Part shown: positions 9,087 through 17,695 of the stretch, in pieces
Layout of the letters: the number at the start of each line of letters is the position of its first letter
How positions within the stretch are numbered: the first letter of the stretch is position 1
Assembly (NCBI RefSeq): GCF_000242615.2
Contig: NZ_KI912268.1
Span: forward strand, 1,443,725-1,507,724
Reading direction: 5' to 3'
Origin: Holophaga foetida DSM 6591
Lineage (GTDB): Bacteria > Acidobacteriota > Holophagae > Holophagales > Holophagaceae
Length of the DNA stretch: 64,000 nucleotides
Notes under the pieces: model-generated
What the model saw: the letters and a program-made list of their open reading frames with translations, nothing else
Told to the model about the DNA's origin: nothing
Database searches by the model: none
Translations under genes and position numbers: made by a program

Positions 9087-9137
9087 GGCAAGCTTTATCC
9101 CCTGAATCCCCTTCATCCTGGCTACTCCCTTATTTTG
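9087..9137 (-). repeat. Short repeat GCCAGGATGAAGGGGAT, second occurrence
   Basis: Read on the minus strand this repeats the motif seen at 6287-6317 and near 55,722. It abuts copy B of the larger repeat family. The flanking 8,949-9,086 shows no gene; it has only an interrupted inverted repeat, CGATCGCCTAGTGATCG. Confidence 0.5.
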
Positions 9138-9517
9138 TATCCGTTCAGCTCGAGAACCGAGGAGCGCGATTTCCCTGAGGAGAAAAGCATGTTGGCCGCG
9201 GATAAATTGGATGCACGCGGATGAAGGACGCGCCGGTTATCGGCGTTGCGAAGCTTGATCTCCCCGTTTCAGCCTCCGACGCGCAGGATGCACACAGATC
9301 AGAGAAGTCCACCTGGGTACCTGGGACTGGTTCAGCAAGGGAGAGGGAGGCGGAGGCACGTATGCGTGCCATAGCCTCCCTCTCCCTTGTTGAACGCGGG
9401 CGGCTTCGCCGTCCGCCCCCGCGTCGCGGGGCAGGCCCAGGTGCCCCGCCCGTAGACCACTTCTTTATCGGCGTTTATCCAATTTATCCGCGGCCGGTTC
9501 TGCTTTTCCCACCGTTC
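9136..9517 (-). repeat. Dispersed repeat family, copy B (fullest copy), with 66-bp hairpin
   Basis: This is the longest copy in the window and occupies most of the gap between mtnA and the SCP2 gene. On the minus strand it begins with CCGCGGATAAATTGGATAAA, passes through the hairpin at 9330-9395, and ends with ATCCAATTTATCCGCGGCCA, CTTTTCTCC and a tail also seen in copies A, D and E. The segment ATCCAATTTATCCGCGG appears inverted near both ends. No gene is visible. Confidence 0.85.
9330..9395. repeat. 66-bp near-perfect inverted repeat (hairpin) inside repeat copy B
   Basis: This is the same structure as at 4068-4133: outer arm GTTCAGCAAGGGAGAGGG, one mismatch in the far arm, and a central near-palindrome GGCACGTATGCGTGCC. 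Centre and arms differ by single substitutions from copy C. Confidence 0.88.
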
Positions 9518-9575
9518 CTATTCCATGGCGGAGGCCTGAACGACCACGGCTGAACAACCTCATCGGAAACGATCA

Positions 9576-9920
9576 CTAGGACAGGCTCTTCATTAGTTTA
9601 CCGAAGCCCTGGCCGAAGGTCTCAAGACCGGCGGCCTTGAGCTTGCCGGACTTGCCAGCCTCGTCGTGGGTGAGTTCGCCGGCATGCATGGCGTCGAAGA
9701 TGGCGTGGGGCGCGGTGACGGTGAAGGTGGGGGCGGGATGGCCGCCCTCCACCAGGGTGGCCTTGCCCTGGTCGAAGATGACGTGGAACTGGCCAGCTCC
9801 ATCCTCACGGAAGTCAAACTGCATGACACCCTGGAGGCCGGATTCCACGACCTTTTCGGGATTGCGGGCAAGCTTGCCGCGGAATTCGGCAACGAGTTCC
9901 GGGAAGGTCTGGTGAGCCAT
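9576..9920 (-). CDS. SCP2 sterol-binding domain protein
   Basis: The 114-aa protein is one SCP2/sterol carrier domain. Visible signatures are GVMQFDFREDGAGQFHVIFDQGKA and PTFTVTAPHAIFDAMHAGELTHDEA, with the usual C-terminal GKLKAAGLETFGQGFGKLM. Small bacterial SCP2 proteins bind lipids or acyl-CoA in a hydrophobic pocket; the physiological ligand is unknown. It is cytosolic (no signal peptide), and AAAGGA precedes the ATG. It is a single gene divergent from the cysteine operon. Confidence 0.88.
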   Translation of the reverse strand: MAHQTFPELVAEFRGKLARNPEKVVESGLQGVMQFDFREDGAGQFHVIFDQGKATLVEGGHPAPTFTVTAPHAIFDAMHAGELTHDEAGKSGKLKAAGLETFGQGFGKLMKSLS

Positions 9921-10061
9921 GGGGATTCCTTTCGTGGACAGTGAAGCTTACTGTTATGAGCGCCAGTCTATATCCGCAACCCGCCCAGCCGTTGTGACCT
10001 GCAACACATCTATGCGATTCCCCGATGACACAAACTACCAACTCTACCGATCAGAAATAGA

Positions 10062-10067
10062 TATAAT
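10062..10067 (+). promoter_or_regulatory. Probable -10 element of the Rrf2-cysK-cysE operon
   Basis: A perfect TATAAT sits 40 bases before the Rrf2 gene start, in an AT-rich interval. A clear -35 is not seen at 16-18 bp spacing, as expected for a regulator-controlled promoter. Binding by the Rrf2 protein itself is likely but not shown. Confidence 0.5.
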
Positions 10068-10106
10068 GAGCCCGTACGCCCCAGGGCGCCTCCGGAGCAC
10101 CAGGAT

Positions 10107-10550
10107 ATGAAATTCTCCACCCGCGCCATATACGGAATGAGGGCCATGCTCACCTTGGCCCGGGAGCACGGACGCGGCTCCATGTTCCTCAAGGACATCG
10201 CCGAACGGGAGAACCTGCCCGGCACCTACATGGAGCAGTTGATGGTCCCCCTGCGCAAAGCGGGTCTGGTCCAGGCGGTCCGGGGCGCCAAGGGTGGCTA
10301 CACCCTCGCCCGGCATCCCTCGGAGATCCCCGTGAAGGTTCTCCTGGAGGCCCTGGAGGGTCCCCTGACGCTCTCGGACTGCCCCGGCGGTTCCGGGTGC
10401 TGCGGCCACCCCGAAACCTGCGTCCTCAAGGAGCTCTGGCAGGAGGCCAGCACGGCCATGAACCAGGTCTTCCTGGAGACCTCGCTGGCCACCCTGCTGG
10501 AACGCCAGCGGGCCAAGGAACAGAACCCCATCCTGAACTATTCGATTTGA
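10107..10550 (+). CDS. Rrf2 family transcriptional regulator (CymR/IscR-like)
   Basis: The 147-aa protein has the Rrf2 winged helix: [18 protein letters not shown], the recognition helix region [17 protein letters not shown] and the wing [12 protein letters not shown]. It has cysteines at 92, 98, 99 and 105, almost the IscR cluster spacing (C92-x5-C98-x5-C104), so a [2Fe-2S] cofactor is possible. Standing ahead of cysK and a serine acetyltransferase, it probably controls cysteine synthesis, as CymR does in Firmicutes. CymR itself lacks the cluster cysteines, so this may be an Fe-S-sensing variant. Confidence 0.88.
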   Translation: MKFSTRAIYGMRAMLTLAREHGRGSMFLKDIAERENLPGTYMEQLMVPLRKAGLVQAVRGAKGGYTLARHPSEIPVKVLLEALEGPLTLSDCPGGSGCCGHPETCVLKELWQEASTAMNQVFLETSLATLLERQRAKEQNPILNYSI

Positions 10551-10560
10551 GAGGGAAGCC

Positions 10561-11502
10561 ATGAATATCGCACCGGATATCACTCGCGTCATCGGCCGGA
10601 CCCCCCTGGTGCGCCTCAACCGGGTCGTGGGAGACAGCAGGGCCACGGTTCTGGCGAAGCTGGAGATGTTCAATCCGGCCAACAGCGTGAAGGATCGCAT
10701 CGGCGTCGCCATGATCGAAGCCGCCGAGCGGGAGGGCAGGATCAAGGCGGACACCATCCTGGTGGAGCCCACCAGCGGAAACACCGGCATCGCCCTGGCC
10801 TGGGTCGCCGCCGCCAAGGGCTACAAGATCGCCCTGGTGATGCCCGAGTCCTTCAGCCTGGAACGCCGCCAGGTGCTCCGCCACCTGGGCGCCAGCCTCA
10901 TCCTCACCCCCGCTGCCGAGGGCATGCCCGGCGCAGTCAAGAAGGCTGAGGAACTCGCGGCCTCGGATGCCCGCTACCTCCTGCTCCAGCAGTTCGGCAA
11001 CCCAGCCAATCCCGCCATGCACCACCGGACGACCGGCCCTGAGATCTGGAACGATACCGATGGCACCGTGGATGCCCTGGTGGCGGGCGTGGGCACGGGA
11101 GGGACCATCACGGGGGCCGGCTCCTTCCTGAAGGAACTCAAGCCCACCCTGAAGGTAGTGGCGGTGGAGCCGGACGCCTCCCCCATGATCAGCCAGGGAA
11201 AGCGGGGGCCCCACGGCATCCAGGGCATCGGAGCGGGCTTCATCCCCGAGGTCCTCGACGTCAAGCTGCTGGATGAGGTCGTGACGGTTTCCAACGAACA
11301 GGCCATCCAGACCGCCATCCGCTTGGCCCGGGAGGAGGGGCTTTTCGTGGGCATCTCCAGCGGTGCCGCGGCCTGGGCTGCCATCCAGCTGGCCCAGCGT
11401 CCCGAGTACGCCAGCAAGACCATCGTGGTGATCCTTCCCGATGCCGGGGACCGCTACCTCAGCACTCCCGCCTTCCAGGCCGTACTCACGGAACAGCCAT
11501 GA
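10561..11502 (+). CDS. cysK: Cysteine synthase A (O-acetylserine sulfhydrylase)
   Basis: The 313-aa PLP enzyme of fold type II makes cysteine from O-acetylserine and sulfide. The PLP lysine is K44 in [14 protein letters not shown] at 71-76 is the substrate loop, [12 protein letters not shown] is the phosphate-binding glycine loop, and [12 protein letters not shown] is near the C-terminus. It lies ten bases after the regulator and overlaps the serine acetyltransferase by ATGA, so the two enzymes of the pathway are translationally coupled. Confidence 0.96.
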   Translation: MNIAPDITRVIGRTPLVRLNRVVGDSRATVLAKLEMFNPANSVKDRIGVAMIEAAEREGRIKADTILVEPTSGNTGIALAWVAAAKGYKIALVMPESFSLERRQVLRHLGASLILTPAAEGMPGAVKKAEELAASDARYLLLQQFGNPANPAMHHRTTGPEIWNDTDGTVDALVAGVGTGGTITGAGSFLKELKPTLKVVAVEPDASPMISQGKRGPHGIQGIGAGFIPEVLDVKLLDEVVTVSNEQAIQTAIRLAREEGLFVGISSGAAAWAAIQLAQRPEYASKTIVVILPDAGDRYLSTPAFQAVLTEQP

Positions 11503-12434
11503 CAGAGATCGATTTCTCCCCTCTGGTCGGAGCCATCGTCACCAGCTACAGCGAAGATGCCAGCACCCGGCATGTGGATTCGGGCAGCCTGCCGGATCGG
11601 GATAGTGTCATCGAGCTCCTGAAGCAGTTGCGGGAACTGATCTACCCTGGCTACTTCGGAAAGCAGGATCTGGATTCCTGCACCCTGGAAAACCATGTGG
11701 GGGAGCTGCTGGAGTCCATCCACAGCAAGCTCCACAGCCAGATCCGCAACGCCCTGGTGCATCGCTCGCTGCGCCACCGCGTGAGGTTGCCGGACGTGGA
11801 CGGCAAGACCCAGGAGATCGTCCTGGAGTTCCTGGGTACCCTGCCCCGGCTCCGGGCCATTCTGGCGACGGATGTGGCGGCGGCCTTCGAAGGGGATCCG
11901 GCGGCGGGGGACACGGACGAGATCATCTTCTCCTACCCGGGCCTCCTGGCCACCACCATCCAGCGCATCGCCCATGAACTGCACCTCCTGAAGGTGCCTC
12001 TGATCCCTCGGATCATGACCGAATACGCCCACTCAGTGACAGGCATCGATATCCATCCGGGAGCCACCCTGGGGGAGTATTTCTTCATCGACCATGGCAC
12101 CGGTGTTGTGATCGGCGAGACCACGACCATCGGTCGCCATGTGAAGCTCTACCAGGGTGTGACCCTTGGGGCCCTATCCACCCGGGGGGGCCAGACCCTG
12201 CGGGGGGTCAAGCGCCATCCCACCCTCCAGGACGACGTCACGGTTTATTCCGGAGCTTCGATCCTCGGTGGCGAGACGGTCATCGGACAGGGGGCGGTCA
12301 TCGCCAGCAACGTGTTCATCACCCAGTCCGTGCCGGCCCACACCCGGGTAAGTACCAAGAACCCCGAACTCCAGTACAAGAACCGCAGGTCCGAGGAATT
12401 TGTCCAGGAGATGCCCCACGACTGGGTGATCTGA
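11499..12434 (+). CDS. cysE: Serine O-acetyltransferase, long (EpsC/SAT) form
   Basis: The 311-aa protein has an N-terminal helical SATase region (about 1-170) and a C-terminal left-handed beta-helix of hexapeptide repeats. The latter includes [23 protein letters not shown], the catalytic His-rich loop and [13 protein letters not shown]. It transfers acetyl from acetyl-CoA to serine for CysK. It is longer than E. coli CysE (273 aa), as in the EpsC-type group. The C-terminus ends DWVI; a C-terminal Ile is what docks CysE into the CysK active site, so a cysteine synthase complex is plausible. Confidence 0.92.
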   Translation: MTEIDFSPLVGAIVTSYSEDASTRHVDSGSLPDRDSVIELLKQLRELIYPGYFGKQDLDSCTLENHVGELLESIHSKLHSQIRNALVHRSLRHRVRLPDVDGKTQEIVLEFLGTLPRLRAILATDVAAAFEGDPAAGDTDEIIFSYPGLLATTIQRIAHELHLLKVPLIPRIMTEYAHSVTGIDIHPGATLGEYFFIDHGTGVVIGETTTIGRHVKLYQGVTLGALSTRGGQTLRGVKRHPTLQDDVTVYSGASILGGETVIGQGAVIASNVFITQSVPAHTRVSTKNPELQYKNRRSEEFVQEMPHDWVI

Positions 12435-12486
12435 ACCCGAATACCGGCTTCGTTCATCCGCAGCATGAGGTCAGCAGCCTTCGCCA

Positions 12487-12790
12487 TGGAAGAGGATCGG
12501 TGAAAAAAGCAGAATCAGCCGCGGATAAATTGGATAAACGCGGATGAAGAAATGGTCTATGGGCAGCCCCAGGTGCCCTGGTGAACGTTCTTGATCTGTG
12601 CCGCCCCTGTTCGTCGGTGGCTGAAAGGGCCTTTGCTTTTCCTGGGACGGGGAGATCAAGCTTCGCAACACCGATAACCAGGGCGTCCGTTATCCGCGTG
12701 CATCCAATTTATCCGCGGCCAATAGGCTTTTCTCCTCGGGGAAATCGCGATCCGTGGCTCTCGAGCTAAACGGCTACAAAACCTGTAACT
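12487..12790 (+). repeat. Dispersed repeat family, copy D (hairpin deleted)
   Basis: This occupies the gap between cysE and the YjdF-like gene. It starts CCGCGGATAAATTGGATAAA and includes AAGAAATGGTCTATGGGCAG, then jumps directly to CCAGGTGCCCTGGTGAACGT. The hairpin block present in copies B and C is therefore missing. It continues with GATCAAGCTTCGCAACACCG and ends with CTTTTCTCC. No gene is seen from 12,435 to 12,832. Confidence 0.82.
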
Positions 12791-12832
12791 GCGGGGATGA
12801 AGACCCCATGGTTGACGGCGCTCTGGTATAAG

Positions 12833-13480
12833 TCAGTCCGTCTCCGGAGGCGAAATCCATCGCCGCACGATGAAGGTCACCGCCATGGCGACTACGGCCC
12901 CGGTGGCTGCCATGGCCATGTCCTTCTGGGCATCCCAGATATCCCCTTGGGTGCCCAGGAAGGCATCTCCCAGGTGAGGCGCCGCCGAATGGGCAGTAAG
13001 GGCCTCGATAATCTCGTAGATGGCCGAAAGCGCCAGCACCATGTCCAGGGGCAGATAGTAGTTCCAGAAGCCCCGGGTCCTGGCCACCCGCATGAAGAGC
13101 TCCCGGGCGGGATAGGCCAGGAGCAGTCCGAAGCTGAAGTGCACGATGCGATCGAAGGGGTTCCGGGCCAGGTGGAAGTGATCCCGGAGCCAGAATCCGA
13201 AGGGCACGTTGGAATAGGTGTAGTGGGCCCCCACGGCATGAAGGCTCAGGAATACGGCCAGGAGGAGATAGGAGAGATCGGAGAGCGGAAAACGCCAATA
13301 GCTCAGGAACAGCAGCCCCACAAGGGCGAACACCAGCCAGTTTTCCAGGAGCCAACCCGAGGGATAGAGGGGCTTGTAGGCCATGGCCAGCCACATCAGG
13401 GCATACAGTGTGACCAGGATCTTCAGGAAACGATTCTCCCTGAAAGGCGTAAATCTCGCGTGTCGCGCGGTGGTGAACAT
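12833..13480 (-). CDS. YjdF/DUF2238 family integral membrane protein
   Basis: The 215-aa protein has about six hydrophobic segments. It carries family signatures AVGAHYTYSNVPFG, NPFDRIVHFSFGLLLAYP, and QGDIWDAQKDMAMAATGAVVAM at the C-terminal end. This matches the DUF2238 group that includes E. coli YjdF, whose function is unknown. GGAGATTCC precedes the ATG. It is a single gene divergent from the radical SAM gene, with no context clue to its job. Confidence 0.85.
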   Translation of the reverse strand: MFTTARHARFTPFRENRFLKILVTLYALMWLAMAYKPLYPSGWLLENWLVFALVGLLFLSYWRFPLSDLSYLLLAVFLSLHAVGAHYTYSNVPFGFWLRDHFHLARNPFDRIVHFSFGLLLAYPARELFMRVARTRGFWNYYLPLDMVLALSAIYEIIEALTAHSAAPHLGDAFLGTQGDIWDAQKDMAMAATGAVVAMAVTFIVRRWISPPETD

Positions 13481-13564
13481 GGAATCTCCAGGCTTTCCAC
13501 CAGCATGCCATATTCATGGGCAATATCCACTTGCCGATGACGAATTTTTGACGAAAATAGATTC

Positions 13565-14449
13565 ATGGCCCGACTCTTCCACGAAGTTCCGTCCGCCCCC
13601 TCCCTCTTCCAGAACTGCCTGGTGGAACCCGAGGAGGCCCGGAGCATCCTCCGCCCCCAGCGGGACGAAAGACTTGGGCTCGGGTTCACCCTCAGTCCCT
13701 ACCGTGGCTGCGCCCACGGATGCCGCTACTGCTATGTCCGGGAATACCCGAATGCCCTCCACAGCCAGGAAGAGTGGGGGGGGTGGATCGCCCCCAAGCT
13801 CAACGCTCCTGAACTCCTCTGGAGCCAGCGCCACCGGCTCCACAACGCCACGGTCTTCCTCTCCACCGCCACGGATCCTTACCAGCCCATTGAACGGGAG
13901 CACCGCCTCACCCGGGCCTGCCTGAAGATCCTCCTGGAACTGGCCACGCCGAGGGTGGTCGTCCACACCCGTTCTGCCCTGGTGCTCCAGGATCTGGATC
14001 TCCTCCGGGAGTTCGGTAACCGCCTTTCCGTGGGTTTCTCCATCCCCACGGACGACGACACCGTACGCCAAGTCGTGGAACCCAAGGCACCGCCCATCCC
14101 TACCCGCTGGGCTGCGGTGGAGCGTCTGGCCCGGGGCGGCATCGACGTGGGGTTGGCGGTGACCCCCCTCATGCCCATGGACAATATCCAGGCCTTCGCC
14201 CGCCGGGCGGCCTCCAGCGGGGCAAGCAGCGCCTGGGTGGGACGCCTGCGCCTCCTGGAAAGGGATCCGTTCCTTGGGGTTCTGAAGGACCATGGCTGGG
14301 AGCGGATCCTGGAGGCTGACTATGCGGAGGAGGTGCGCCAGGCCGTCCAGAGGGAGATTCCCCAGGGTCTTCGGCCCCAGCGAAGGCCGCCGACTCCACC
14401 CCGCCCCGCCCTTCCCCGGGTCCAGAACCAGCAGCCCTGCCTTTTTTGA
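13565..14449 (+). CDS. Radical SAM protein, spore photoproduct lyase-like family
   Basis: The 294-aa protein has the [4Fe-4S]/SAM motif CAHGCRYCYVREYPNA at about 50-65 (CX3CX2C). The barrel follows with TATDPYQPIEREHRLTR, the pattern of the SPL-related (Rv2578c-type) radical SAM group. The C-terminal 30 residues are Arg/Pro-rich. This group is found outside spore-formers and its substrate is unproven, so I do not call it a photoproduct lyase. No strong ribosome site is seen before the ATG. Confidence 0.85.
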   Translation: MARLFHEVPSAPSLFQNCLVEPEEARSILRPQRDERLGLGFTLSPYRGCAHGCRYCYVREYPNALHSQEEWGGWIAPKLNAPELLWSQRHRLHNATVFLSTATDPYQPIEREHRLTRACLKILLELATPRVVVHTRSALVLQDLDLLREFGNRLSVGFSIPTDDDTVRQVVEPKAPPIPTRWAAVERLARGGIDVGLAVTPLMPMDNIQAFARRAASSGASSAWVGRLRLLERDPFLGVLKDHGWERILEADYAEEVRQAVQREIPQGLRPQRRPPTPPRPALPRVQNQQPCLF

Positions 14450-14538
14450 AAGGATTGATCAGGCACCCTGATCAAATGGCCATATCCAGGTAACAATAAG
14501 GAGATCAGCAGCTCCAAATAATCATTAGAAAGTCCCTT

Positions 14539-16209
14539 GTGCACCAGCCATTGAAGCCCCCCAGCCCTATCCCCTCCTGTTCGGGACCGGACGCAGATCA
14601 TGTGCGGAGGCTCGTCGAGCTCTGTGCGGAACAGCCCCTGACCCGGGAACTCCTGGCAACCATGGCGGATCTCTCGGTCAGCCTGGATCAAGCTTCGGAG
14701 ATGCCCGGGGGGAGTCCCCTGAGTCCTGACACCCCGACCCGCAGACAATCGGCCAGCAGGATCCTGGATTTCTCCCAACGGCTGACCCTGGAGGTGTTCA
14801 TGCACCGTCTGGTGCGCCATGCGGAGGAGGGCCTGCTCCAACTGGAGCCCCGGACGGTCGTTTCGGCCGAGGTGCTCGACGAGATCCGCTTTGCGTTCCT
14901 CCACCATGAGATCAGCAGGGAAAACCGCCTGGACATCCGGATTGAGCCCAGTCATCCCTTCTTCACTGACCCCATCCTGCTCACATCCACCCTGATCTTC
15001 ATGATCAAGGCTGGGATCCACCTGGCGCCCCCCAAGGAGCCGATCCGGCTCTGGATGGAGCGAGGTGGCGCCTATCGCCACTTCTACCTCCAGTTCAACC
15101 ATGCAGCAGGCATGCCTCTTAACCTGGGGAACGACCCGAAGCTTTACCCCATCCGACTGCTCACGGAGCGATGCCTGGGTGGCAAGTTCATCGCCCATCA
15201 GCGTCCGACGGGACTCGTCAGCTTCACCATCACCCTGCCGGACGCGAGTCCGGTGCCCCGGGAGGCCCCCCATGCAACCTCCCAGCAGGCCCAGCCCGGG
15301 AAATCCGGGCCGGACTCGGAGCGCAGCACCATCCTGGCAGCCGATGATTCCAAAACCATCCGCCAGCTCATCCGGGGCATCCTGGCCAAGGACTACGACA
15401 TCCTCATGGCCGGAGACGGAATGGAGGCCTTGGAAATCGCCCGAGAAGCCAAGCCGGATTTGATCCTCCTGGATGTGATCATGCCGGGCATGAATGGATT
15501 TGCGGTCTGCAAGGCCCTCAAGGCGGATCCTCTCACGGCGGATATCCCCGTGCTCTTCCTGACCGCCCTCAGCGGGGACACGGACGAAGCCATGGCCTTG
15601 GCTGGGGGTGCCTCAGACTTCATCATCAAGCCCATCAGTCCACCGGTCCTGGCAGCGCGGGTGAAAAACCACCTGGAGCTGAAGCGCAACCGGGACATCC
15701 TGCGGGCCCTGACCCTCCTGGACGGATTGACCGGCATCGCCAATCGGCGGCGTTTCGACGAGCAGCTCCACCAGGAATGGCTCCGCTGCGGACGCAGGGC
15801 CAAGCCCCTCTCGGTGATCCTGGGGGATGTGGACTTCTTCAAGTGCTACAACGATGGTTATGGCCATGTGCAGGGGGATGACTGCCTGCGGCGGGTTGCC
15901 AAAGCCATGGCTGAGAGTCTGCATCGCCCGGGTGACCTTGCGGCCCGCTATGGGGGCGAGGAATTCGTGTGCATCCTGCCTGAAACGGATCAGGAAGGGG
16001 CCAGGGCTGTGGCGGAGACCGTCCACCAGGCCGTAGCTGCCCTGGGACTCCCTCACGAGTTCTCTGAGGTGGCGGACCACGTGACCATAAGCCTCGGCGT
16101 CGCCACCGCCTGGCCGGGCGAGTGTGTCACTCCCGAGGACCTGACCCGCCATGCGGATCAGAACATGTACGAAGCCAAACGCCAGGGGCGGAACAGGGTC
16201 GTGGGCTAA
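14539..16209 (+). CDS. Response-regulator diguanylate cyclase with N-terminal histidine-kinase-like region
   Basis: The 556-aa protein has three parts. Residues 1-250 resemble a sensor-kinase phosphoacceptor plus partial ATPase region (LTLEVFMHRLVRHAEEGL, SLTFTDPILLTSTLIF-like) without clear ATP motifs. A receiver domain (about 258-375) has phosphoacceptor D312 in LILLDVIMPGMNG. A C-terminal GGDEF domain has GGEEF at 472-476 and an intact product-inhibition site RPGD at 463-466. It should make cyclic di-GMP with feedback inhibition. The GTG start is weak because no ribosome site lies close by; the true start may be further in. Confidence 0.88.
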   Translation: MHQPLKPPSPIPSCSGPDADHVRRLVELCAEQPLTRELLATMADLSVSLDQASEMPGGSPLSPDTPTRRQSASRILDFSQRLTLEVFMHRLVRHAEEGLLQLEPRTVVSAEVLDEIRFAFLHHEISRENRLDIRIEPSHPFFTDPILLTSTLIFMIKAGIHLAPPKEPIRLWMERGGAYRHFYLQFNHAAGMPLNLGNDPKLYPIRLLTERCLGGKFIAHQRPTGLVSFTITLPDASPVPREAPHATSQQAQPGKSGPDSERSTILAADDSKTIRQLIRGILAKDYDILMAGDGMEALEIAREAKPDLILLDVIMPGMNGFAVCKALKADPLTADIPVLFLTALSGDTDEAMALAGGASDFIIKPISPPVLAARVKNHLELKRNRDILRALTLLDGLTGIANRRRFDEQLHQEWLRCGRRAKPLSVILGDVDFFKCYNDGYGHVQGDDCLRRVAKAMAESLHRPGDLAARYGGEEFVCILPETDQEGARAVAETVHQAVAALGLPHEFSEVADHVTISLGVATAWPGECVTPEDLTRHADQNMYEAKRQGRNRVVG

Positions 16210-16335
16210 AACAGGGTAGCCGTTCAGCCCGAGAGCCACGGATCGTGCTTTCCCCGAGGAGAAAAGCATGTTGGCCGCAGATGAATTGGGTGCACGCGGA
16301 TAAAGGGTGCCCCCGTTATCCGCGTTGCGAAGCAG
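16207..16335 (-). repeat. Dispersed repeat family, copy E (short, partial)
   Basis: On the minus strand it reads GCGTTGCG-type sequence, an ATCCGCGTGCACCCAATTCA segment, GCGGCCAACATGCTTTTCTC and the GGCTACCC tail. This is a shorter and more diverged version of copies A, B and D. It fills the gap between two convergent genes. Confidence 0.7.
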
Positions 16336-16381
16336 CGATGAGCCCGGCTTTGCCGAGCCAGGCGCAGGGGTCCGGAATGCA

Positions 16382-17695
16382 TCAATCCAGCTTCGCCCTG
16401 CGCTCCCCATCGGCCCACAGGAGGGCGGCTTCAGCGCCATCCGGCAGGGCCTTTGCGGAGAGCACGGGGCGCCCTTCCCCGTCCTTCACCAGGACGAAGC
16501 CGCGGCTCAGAGGCCCCGTGGGATTCAACCCCTCCAGTCGGGCCCCCAGCACCGAAAGCCGCTCGCGGCGATCCGCGAGCACCCGTTCTGCGGCGGGAGC
16601 CAGACGGCGACTGGCCTCCACCCAGCGGGGCCGGTCCCCTTCCCCGGAGACACCGGCCGCAGCGTGCATCAGCCGCTGGTTCAGCAGGGCCCAGCGGCCT
16701 GCAGCCCTTTCCAGACGCCGCAGGGGCTGGGCATCCTCCAGCCGCCGCCCCAGGGTTTCCATGCGCTGGGAGGCCACCACAACGGGCTCACAGCGCATCA
16801 AGCCATGATCCACCAGCAGGTTCAGCGTGGTTTCGAAACCCTGCATCCTCCAGGCCATGCGCCCGTGGAGGGCATCCACCCGGCGGGCGAGTTCGCTGGC
16901 CAGCTGTTGCCGGTCAGGGGTGGCCAGTTCCGCGGCCTGACTGGGGGTGGCGGCCCGGCGATCTGAAGCCAGGTCCACCAGGGTCGTATCGATCTCATGC
17001 CCCACCCCGGTGATGATGGGCAGGCGGCAGGTGGCCACGGCCTCCACCAGGGCCGGGTCGTTGTAAGCCCAGAGATCCTCCAGGCTTCCCCCGCCCCGGA
17101 CCAACAGGACCAGATCGCATCCCCAGAACTCGTCCTGGATCTCCTGGAGAGCCATCAGGTTCTCGGGGACGCAGCGCTCGCCCTGAGCGGCGGCAGGTGC
17201 GATGAGGAGATCCAGCCCGGGGGCCCGGCGGGCACAGACCTCCAGCACGTCACGGAGGGCGGCTCCCCCCTGGGCCGCCACGACACCAATCCTCTTGGGA
17301 AAGCGGGGAATGGCTCGCTTGGGACGGTCGAAGAGCCCACGGCGCCGCAGCTCGGCCTCCAGCTGCCTGAGCCGCGCCTGGAGATCCCCCAACCCCGCCA
17401 ACTGCACCTGGGTCACGGCGAAGGTGAGGCTGCCCCCGGCCACATAGAGGTTGAGATTCCCGATGACAACAATCCGCTCACCATCCTTCGGGGTGTGCTT
17501 GAGGAAGCGCTGCTGACTGGCCCATACCGCGCACTGGATGGAAGCGCCCTCCTCCTTGAGGGTGAAGTACCAATGCCGACCGGAACCCCGGAAGTTGGAG
17601 ACCTCGCCCTCCACGCAAACCCCGGCAAAGGGCTTCTCGACCAGGTCCTTGACCCGCTCCAGGAAGACCTTGACGGAGAGGGGAGCCTCGCTCAC
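16382..17695 (-). CDS. xseA: Exodeoxyribonuclease VII large subunit
   Basis: The GTG at 17695 overlaps the glgC stop (GTGA) and gives 437 aa, the normal XseA size; a longer upstream frame is not family-like. An OB-fold region comes first (FAGVCVEGEVSNFRGSGRHWYFTLKEEGASIQCAVW). The catalytic core has IGVVAAQGGAALRDVL, LVRGGGSLEDLWAYNDP and GVGHEIDTTLVDLASDRRAATPSQAAE. A helical C-terminal arm follows. XseA with XseB degrades single-stranded DNA. No xseB follows it here. Confidence 0.95.
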   Translation of the reverse strand: MSEAPLSVKVFLERVKDLVEKPFAGVCVEGEVSNFRGSGRHWYFTLKEEGASIQCAVWASQQRFLKHTPKDGERIVVIGNLNLYVAGGSLTFAVTQVQLAGLGDLQARLRQLEAELRRRGLFDRPKRAIPRFPKRIGVVAAQGGAALRDVLEVCARRAPGLDLLIAPAAAQGERCVPENLMALQEIQDEFWGCDLVLLVRGGGSLEDLWAYNDPALVEAVATCRLPIITGVGHEIDTTLVDLASDRRAATPSQAAELATPDRQQLASELARRVDALHGRMAWRMQGFETTLNLLVDHGLMRCEPVVVASQRMETLGRRLEDAQPLRRLERAAGRWALLNQRLMHAAAGVSGEGDRPRWVEASRRLAPAAERVLADRRERLSVLGARLEGLNPTGPLSRGFVLVKDGEGRPVLSAKALPDGAEAALLWADGERRAKLD

